NCBI GenBank assembly: GCA_027943245.1
Contig: JANDJZ010001754.1
Span: forward strand, 62,001 to 126,000
DNA length: 64,000 nucleotides
Reading direction: 5' to 3'
Source of the DNA: Acanthamoeba sp. SK_2022b
Lineage: Eukaryota; Discosea; Longamoebia; Acanthamoebidae
The notes beneath the pieces were generated by a model. That model was not told the DNA's origin and made no database searches. It saw nothing but the letters and a program-made list of their open reading frames with translations. Numbering within the stretch: position 1 is the stretch's first letter; each line of letters starts with the position of its first letter. Position numbers and translations under genes: made by a program. Positions 58,902 through 64,000 of this stretch are shown piece by piece.

Positions 58902-60941
58902 TTACTCCGCTCCGGTTGTTTTATTTTTAGCCTGTGATTTTGCTTTATAGCGCTTAGCCTTACGACTACCTTTTGCATCAATGTTGATGATGCCCTGGCA
59001 AGTGGGATAATTACTGCAGCCCCAGAAGGCACCGCCACCTTTCTTGCCTGCACGCCGGCGCATCGTCCCACCGCATGTCGGGCACGGCGGTGAAGGAGGC
59101 GCAGTGAACTTCACCGCCTGCGTCTTCCCTTTCTCCACCAGATGGCCCGTCCACTGTGCCTGGCGACTCATGAACGTCTCGAGTGTCATCTGGCCTTGGG
59201 CAATCTCGTCCAGCGCCTGCTCCCACAGCGCCGTCATCCCGGGGTTGGTCAGCGCCGTCGGTAACGCATCTATCAGTTCGCCGGCAATCGGCGTGGAGAG
59301 CAGGATTTTTCCCTTCTTCTGCAGGTAGCCGCGTTTAAACAGCGTTTCCAGGATACCGGCACGTGTCGCTTCAGTACCCAGTCCCGCATTCTCTTTCAGC
59401 ACCTTCTTCAGTTGCGGGTCACTGACGAACGCCGCAGCATTTTTCATGGCGGCGATCAGTGTCCCGTCAGTAAAATGCCCCGGGGGCTTCGTCTGCAGCG
59501 TTTTAAGCTCCGCGCCGGTAACCGCGACGGATTCACCTTTTACCAGCGCCGGCAGCCGGACATCATCCGTGTCCGCCGACTCCTCTTTCACCTCGCTCGC
59601 GTCATGCTGGAACAGAGCTTTCCAACCTACCACCGCCTCGACCTTGCCACGGGTTCGGAACAGTTGCCCGCCGATATTAAAGGTAGCCTCAGTCACATCC
59701 ACTTCATGTAAGGGCAGGAACTGTGCCAGGTAATGCTGACGGATCAGCTGATAGACCTTCAGCTCATCGGCAGACAGCTTGCTCAAATCGAACGGCTGCT
59801 TAGTCGGGATAATCCCATGGTGCGCCGTGATTATTTTGTCGTTCCAGATGCGGGAAACAAAGGCCCTGTCGAGCCTAGCCACAATTTCGCTCTGCGTTGG
59901 ATCCGTGCGGGTAACCGCACTCAGCACATCGGCAACCTCTTCCCGCATCGATGTCGGCAGATAGCCGCAATCTGTCCGGGGATATGTGGTCGCCTTGTGC
60001 GTTTCATACAGCGACTGCGCGATACTCAGCACCTGGTTTGCGCTCATCCCCCACTTGCGTGAGCAAGCCTGCTGCAGCGTCCCCAGGTCAAAGGCCAGCG
60101 GCGCGGACTCTTTCTTGCGCTCGGTCCCTACCTCAAGCACAACGGCATGACCTTTTTGCTGACACAGCTGCACCACGGCCTGCGCCACATTCTGCTGAAT
60201 ACAGCGCTTCTCTTCATCGCAGTAGTTGGCAGCCGGCACCCAGTTCGCAGGAAAAGTAATGCCATCCTTTTGCAGGTTCGCCCTGACTTGCCAGTACGGC
60301 TTGGAAATAAAGTTGGCGATTTCGCGGTCACGGTTCACGACCAGCGCCAGCGTGGGAGTCTGCACCCGCCCGATCGATAGCACCTCGCCATATCCCTGCT
60401 CACGGGCCTTGAGCGTGTAAAGTCGGGTTAAATTCATCCCCGTCATCCAGTCAGCCCGGGCGCGTGCCAGGCCGGCTTCATAAAGAGGAGCGGTCTTCTC
60501 GCCAGGGAGTTTGTTTGCCAGAGCATGCCGGATACTGGCCTCGTCCAGCGCTGACAACCAGAGCCGTTGGACTGGGCCGGTAAAGTGGCAATGCTCCAGT
60601 AATTCCCGTGCGATCACTTCCCCCTCACGATCCGCATCGGTCGCAATCACTACAGAATCAACCTGCTTGAGTAACCCACGGATGACCGCAAACTGATCGG
60701 CAGTGTCTTTTTTTACCGTCATTTTCCACTGAGTAGGCACGATAGGCAGTACAGACTCCCGCCAGGGGTTACCGAACTGTTCACCGTAGGTCTCCGGCTG
60801 AGCCTGCTCCAGCAGGTGCCCTATTGCCCAGGTGACGATGACGCCGCTACCCGCCAGATAGCCCTGCTTACGCTGGGTCGCCCCGAGAATGGCACCGATA
60901 TCTTTACCCTGGCTGGGTTTCTCACACAGGTAGAGCTGCAT
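58902..60941 (-). CDS. topB: DNA topoisomerase III, ICE type
   Basis: 679 aa type IA topoisomerase. Toprim start MQLYLCEKPSQGKDIGAILG with DADREGEVIARE; active-site Tyr in TYPRTDCGYLPTSM (about residue 319); the C-terminal zinc-ribbon CPTCGGTMRRRAGKKGGGAFWGCSNYPTCQG (about 627-657) and a basic tail. ATG 60941 has GGGAGG upstream. It decatenates or relaxes ICE DNA during replication and transfer. It is close in length to E. coli TopB (653 aa). Confidence 0.93.
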   Translation of the reverse strand: MQLYLCEKPSQGKDIGAILGATQRKQGYLAGSGVIVTWAIGHLLEQAQPETYGEQFGNPWRESVLPIVPTQWKMTVKKDTADQFAVIRGLLKQVDSVVIATDADREGEVIARELLEHCHFTGPVQRLWLSALDEASIRHALANKLPGEKTAPLYEAGLARARADWMTGMNLTRLYTLKAREQGYGEVLSIGRVQTPTLALVVNRDREIANFISKPYWQVRANLQKDGITFPANWVPAANYCDEEKRCIQQNVAQAVVQLCQQKGHAVVLEVGTERKKESAPLAFDLGTLQQACSRKWGMSANQVLSIAQSLYETHKATTYPRTDCGYLPTSMREEVADVLSAVTRTDPTQSEIVARLDRAFVSRIWNDKIITAHHGIIPTKQPFDLSKLSADELKVYQLIRQHYLAQFLPLHEVDVTEATFNIGGQLFRTRGKVEAVVGWKALFQHDASEVKEESADTDDVRLPALVKGESVAVTGAELKTLQTKPPGHFTDGTLIAAMKNAAAFVSDPQLKKVLKENAGLGTEATRAGILETLFKRGYLQKKGKILLSTPIAGELIDALPTALTNPGMTALWEQALDEIAQGQMTLETFMSRQAQWTGHLVEKGKTQAVKFTAPPSPPCPTCGGTMRRRAGKKGGGAFWGCSNYPTCQGIINIDAKGSRKAKRYKAKSQAKNKTTGAE

Positions 60942-60954
60942 CAGATAACCTCCC

Positions 60955-61527
60955 TCAGCCCTGACCTTTGGCAACCTGCTGCAACTGCATCATCAGTCTC
61001 CCAAGGTAGGCATCGGTCAGGTGTGACGCATCCGGTGAGCTGTATGTCACTTTCAGACGGCTGCCAACGCCGGACTTGACCACTTCGAGCTCAAGGCGAT
61101 CATTGCCTTTCCATTCCTGCCCCATCTTGTAATAACTGCCCCGATTTGCTGACCAGACCGGACGTGCTTCATCAATGGAGCTCGCACTCCAGTCACCGTG
61201 CTGATCACGCTGGCGCAGACTTTCAAGCTCCTCGGAGGAGATGAACTGATAATGACTTTTCAGCCGCGCCGCCGCGGTATCAACATCCACCGGGAGGCTA
61301 TACGTAAGTTGCACGTCCTGCCGGGGCCCGGAAATACCGGCTCGGGTCATCCAAGGCATGCTACCCTTACTGGAGCTACCGCTACCACCGCTTGCCAGCG
61401 AATGTGCAGCGTCACTGATTTTCTGGTTCCACTCGCCCAACGCAGTGCCTGCACAACCCGTTAACACCAACGCGGCGCAAAGAACACCTGGCATCAAAAA
61501 AGACGTTACCTGTCGATTCATACTCAT
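60955..61527 (-). CDS. Lipoprotein in the replication gene block, unassigned
   Basis: 190 aa. Signal peptide with lipobox (FLMPGVLCAALVLTGCAGT). The mature part has a Ser/Gly linker (about 45-55) and a domain with QLTYSLPVDVDTAAARLKSHYQFIS and LELEVVKSGVGSRLKVTYSSPDASHLTDAYLGRL, resembling small beta-alpha envelope domains. Coupled to the TIGR03761 gene by ATGA. A lipoprotein among replication genes is typical of SPI-7-like ICEs, but its job is unknown. Confidence 0.7.
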   Translation of the reverse strand: MSMNRQVTSFLMPGVLCAALVLTGCAGTALGEWNQKISDAAHSLASGGSGSSSKGSMPWMTRAGISGPRQDVQLTYSLPVDVDTAAARLKSHYQFISSEELESLRQRDQHGDWSASSIDEARPVWSANRGSYYKMGQEWKGNDRLELEVVKSGVGSRLKVTYSSPDASHLTDAYLGRLMMQLQQVAKGQG

Positions 61528-62273
61528 GATTTAGCTCCTTTTTTAGAGGAAATTAATGCAGAGGTCTTGAGTGGTGGAGAGAAAGAGGAGCGTATTGCGC
61601 CCGACATAATATCTTCGTCAGGCATACCAAAACGGGTGATCGCATCCTTACCTGCGGGCGTTTCGAGACGAATATCATCTCGAGTCACCTTCGCGGGACG
61701 ATAGTGTTGGACGACACCGTAAACGCTGCGGATCCAATGCCCCCCTCGGTCCAATAGAGTGTCGCGCTCCGAACGTGATAAAAGCCCATAGTGCCAGGCT
61801 TGAAAGGCTTTCATCGCAAGCTGGTCATAACCGACCAGAAGGAAAACACAGCGATATCCCACAGGAGTGCGACTAAATACACCAATATTTAGAGGAGACA
61901 CGGAAGCAACATCTGAAAGAGAAATTTGTGCAGGGATGTTTGCCAGTGTTTTGTCCAGCTCGGCAACAGCCTGTTGAAGTAACTGCGTACCTTTATTTAA
62001 GGTCTCTTCCAGGGCGACCATTGCAGCATCGGCATAAGGGTTATCTTCACCAGAAGCCTCATTGATCTGCCTTGCTCGTAGAATAAAACGGGGCATACTA
62101 TAAATATCAGGGCGTCGCTTCCCCGACGTTTCAGGATCAGCGTTTTGGCTACGTCGCCCTTCCCATAAACGAATGGCATAGAGGGTATGAAGCTCTACGG
62201 TAAGAGTGGATTTTAATGCACCAGCGCGTGCAGCCGCCGGTTTTTGTTCGTTATTCTTTGCTGATTCAACCAT
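61524..62273 (-). CDS. ICE protein, PFL_4669 family (TIGR03761)
   Basis: 249 aa from ATG 62273 (GGAAGG nine bases upstream). The family pattern is seen in LTVELHTLYAIRLWEGRR, PRFILRARQINEASGEDNPYADAAMVALEE and VGYRCVFLLVGYDQLAMKAFQAWHYGLLSR. Cytoplasmic; it lies between the STY4528 replication gene and topB in this ICE class and is presumed to act in replication or maintenance. Confidence 0.8.
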   Translation of the reverse strand: MVESAKNNEQKPAAARAGALKSTLTVELHTLYAIRLWEGRRSQNADPETSGKRRPDIYSMPRFILRARQINEASGEDNPYADAAMVALEETLNKGTQLLQQAVAELDKTLANIPAQISLSDVASVSPLNIGVFSRTPVGYRCVFLLVGYDQLAMKAFQAWHYGLLSRSERDTLLDRGGHWIRSVYGVVQHYRPAKVTRDDIRLETPAGKDAITRFGMPDEDIMSGAIRSSFSPPLKTSALISSKKGAKS

Positions 62274-62390
62274 TAGAAGCATCCTTCCGGGAATGTGTGT
62301 GGCTTGAAATAGTCTCGGCAGTCACCATTAGCAGCAATCCAAAACTCTTTTTCATTTCCAAAGGAAAAGTGATGACATGAATTTTGCTCA

Positions 62391-62543
62391 TTTTTTAGCC
62401 ACTGCTGGCAGTACCAACAGTGGCCACTTTTTAATCACACAAGTTTTAATCTGAGAGTGTCGAAAATTCTGGATACATACCCAGACCTTAGGTTGTTTAT
62501 TTTTTAAGCGGTGTTGGCAGTGCCAACACTGTGTATTTTTTAA
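62391..62543. repeat. Two related hairpins flanked by T runs
   Basis: Two homologous 43-base units, 62391-62433 and 62501-62543. Each starts with TTTTTTA, contains GGCAGT-(A/G)-CCAACA and ends with a T run. Unit 1 folds as GCCACTG/CAGTGGC with an inner stem; unit 2 as GTGTTGGC/GCCAACAC. They fill the gap after the STY4528 stop. T runs on the plus strand would suit terminators for plus-strand transcripts, but no plus-strand gene is seen, so binding sites are an alternative. Confidence 0.5.
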
Positions 62544-62563
62544 ACACCTCTTCCTGTTTAGAT

Positions 62564-63844
62564 TTATGACTTATTTTTTGCGCGTGCCATTCCCAAACGT
62601 AGCTTCGTAACTATGTCGCTGACATGCTCCCGCGACGCCAGGTGTTGACGGACCGGATCTGTTGGTTTTGCTGGCGCCGCAGAGCAAGGTATTTGGCGTC
62701 GCGGTACAGGCCGGGTAGGTTCTGGGGATTTTGCACTCGCATACAGCTCACCGTTCCGGGCGCGCTTGATCACCGCCAGCAGCCAGCCAGTGGGGTTATT
62801 CAGGCTGCCTTTGGCCATCGCCTGCTCAAGACTCTCCAGCACCTGACGGGCAACCTCTGCAGGCAATGCCTTAAGCTGGACACCAATCTGCCGCTGATCA
62901 TCTGCCGCTATGCTGTTCTGCAGTTCGGCCGGTAACTCAGGTACGTACGTTGTTTTATTCACACTCTGTGTGAAAGAACGTACGTTACAGTTCGGTTTCG
63001 TTGATGCACCGTAATTGACTGATTTCAGCATGAGTTCGGGAAGCGAACCCAGTGTTTTGCCTCCCTGATTTACACTGAGTTCGGCATCAGAACTGGGCTT
63101 AATTTGACTCAGTTCGGTATCCGAACCCGGGGATTTCTTACTGAGTTCGGCGTCCGAACTGGGGATATTTTCCTGTCGTTGAGACACTCTGGCAGCCATC
63201 TGTTGCGGGGTTTGTGGCGACCCAAGCCGTTCAGCAATCGCCGCCATCTGTGAATGCTGATGACGCATTGTCGGGTCATGTTGAATATCGGTCAGTACCG
63301 ACCAGGCAGTCTGGCTGACGGTGCGATTTTTATGCGCGCAGCCCATGGCGACCGTATCCAGCCAGGTCGGATCCAATGTCTCCGCATCACGGGCCGAGAG
63401 TGGTTCATCATGTTGGGCATAGATGTTCCCCCTCACTCGCCCCTTGTCGTCACGCACACGCCGGCACAAACTGAGCCAGCCTGTCAGGCGTAACATCAGC
63501 AGCACGCGGCTGACAGTCTCGCGGGACGCCTTACCGTTAAATGGCGAGGCGAGCTGCAGCTGCAGTTCGTCATAGGTCGGGAACACGGCGCCCTGGTTCT
63601 GTTGTGCGTACAGGCGGATCATTATCCACGCGGTTTTATCCAGCGGTGACAGGCGAGTGTCCAGAAGCAACCGGCGGGGGATAGAGTCATGCACATTGCC
63701 CATGTACAGCAGACCGCTGCGCAGATTCGTGACATCGGGACTCCCCGTGTGCTTTTCCGCGCCTATTCGTTCCGCCAGGCGGGCATTCATTTGTTCGAGC
63801 GTAAAGGTGATCAGGCTGTCATCAGGTGTTTTATTTATGCTCAT
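62564..63844 (-). CDS. STY4528-family ICE replication protein
   Basis: 426 aa from ATG 63844. The N-terminal part (about 40-130) is a helix-turn-helix-like domain (LLYMGNVHDSIPRRLLLDTRLSPLDKTAWIMIRLYAQQNQGAVFPTYDELQLQLASPFNGKASRETVSRVLLMLRLTGWL), typical of the family. The middle (about 225-275) is a repeated acidic linker with SSDAELS, GSDTELS and SSDAELS; the C-terminal part is basic. Thought to act in ICE or pathogenicity-island replication. The linker DNA contains four palindromes listed separately. Confidence 0.82.
   Translation of the reverse strand: MSINKTPDDSLITFTLEQMNARLAERIGAEKHTGSPDVTNLRSGLLYMGNVHDSIPRRLLLDTRLSPLDKTAWIMIRLYAQQNQGAVFPTYDELQLQLASPFNGKASRETVSRVLLMLRLTGWLSLCRRVRDDKGRVRGNIYAQHDEPLSARDAETLDPTWLDTVAMGCAHKNRTVSQTAWSVLTDIQHDPTMRHQHSQMAAIAERLGSPQTPQQMAARVSQRQENIPSSDAELSKKSPGSDTELSQIKPSSDAELSVNQGGKTLGSLPELMLKSVNYGASTKPNCNVRSFTQSVNKTTYVPELPAELQNSIAADDQRQIGVQLKALPAEVARQVLESLEQAMAKGSLNNPTGWLLAVIKRARNGELYASAKSPEPTRPVPRRQIPCSAAPAKPTDPVRQHLASREHVSDIVTKLRLGMARAKNKS
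63034..63160. repeat. Four AGTTCGG-N3-CCGAACT palindromes inside the STY4528 gene
   Basis: Sites at 63034-63048, 63078-63094, 63112-63126 and 63144-63160. The last is a perfect 7+3+7 palindrome, the third is perfect over 6+3+6, and the first two are partial. Centres are 45, 33 and 33 bases apart, about three helical turns for the last two steps. They encode the repeated linker of the protein. Confidence 0.6.
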
Positions 63845-63957
63845 CGATTTTGCGCATCCTTTTACGCGGCCCACGCCCACAGGGCGAAAGCATCAAGCGT
63901 TTGTAGGCCTAACGGCACTCAGGCCTGTACCCGACATCAGGTACAGGGTCAGTGTCA

Positions 63958-64000
63958 TCACTTCCACAGTTCGTTGTTGTAGCGTTCATGGGTCAACAGC
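63958..64000 (-). CDS. C-terminal end of an upstream gene, cut by window
   Basis: The last 13 codons of a minus-strand frame, ending LTHERYNNELWK and TGA, enter at the right edge. It is upstream of the STY4528 gene by about 110 bases and would be the next gene of the replication block (parA/dnaB side). Too little is present to name it. Confidence 0.5.
   Translation of the reverse strand, partial: LLTHERYNNELWK

Noticed and set aside
1..64000. CRISPR arrays, rRNA genes, tRNA genes
   Set aside because: Looked for and not seen anywhere in the window.

Overview
The window is most of an integrative conjugative element (ICE) of the SPI-7 / PFGI-1 class (G-type conjugation system), sitting next to an enterobacterial chromosomal gene. 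The flanking gene at 1-2142 is a GC-rich ornithine decarboxylase. That gene, the STY-named ICE replication proteins and the Mrp/Pap-type fimbriae together suggest Enterobacterales, most likely Serratia or a close relative (inference; no rRNA or other species marker is present).

Layout, left to right. (1) 1-2142: chromosomal ornithine decarboxylase, cut by the window edge. (2) 2.8-7.2 kb, minus strand: ICE end with a tyrosine recombinase, a TraI-type relaxase that lacks the expected histidine motifs, and a UvrD-like helicase. (3) 7.8-11.9 kb, plus strand, AT-rich: a four-gene signalling cargo (HTH-receiver regulator, GT9-like protein, exported molybdopterin-oxidoreductase-fold protein, hybrid histidine kinase). 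(4) 18.3-11.9 kb, minus strand: an operon of about ten small genes including an ArdC-type antirestriction protein, a DUF3085 protein, a YubB-like protein and a short methylase. It opens with a consensus promoter and a ~200-nt structured RNA, and most genes carry their own three-part RNA leader. (5) 18.5-20.4 kb: a second integrase, a second copy of the structured RNA and a set of large hairpins. (6) 20.5-22.0 kb: two plus-strand membrane protein genes. (7) 22.0-26.9 kb: the distal half of the conjugation (T4SS) operon (traG, PFL_4711, PFL_4710, PFL_4709 families). (8) 26.9-41.1 kb: a fimbrial island that splits the T4SS operon. It has a 2.6-kb AT-rich stretch with no genes, a LuxR-type regulator, a chaperone-usher operon with an unusual FKBP prolyl isomerase and lipoprotein, and a divergent PapI/FaeA-like regulator with a FimH-like adhesin. 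(9) 41.2-56.5 kb: the proximal T4SS genes from traC back to pilL. (10) 56.6-64 kb: replication and maintenance genes (DUF4160/DUF2442 pair, ssb, DUF3577 replication protein, topB, TIGR03761 protein, STY4528 replication protein). The parA/dnaB end of the element lies beyond the window.

The most unusual content is RNA-level. A structured element occurs three times (18086-18283, 20147-20346, 58414-58552) with compensatory base changes and G-U pairs that point to the minus strand. Two copies sit directly behind TTGACA promoters at the heads of the ardC operon and the DUF3577-ssb operon. Separately, nine genes are preceded by a leader built from hairpin 1, an anti-RBS hairpin 2 and the RBS. The sequences differ from gene to gene, but within each leader hairpin 2 can pair with both the hairpin-1 loop and the RBS. 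Four AGTTCGG-N3-CCGAACT palindromes inside the STY4528 gene are another candidate cis element. All reading was done by eye; family names come from recognised sequence patterns and gene order, not from database searches.
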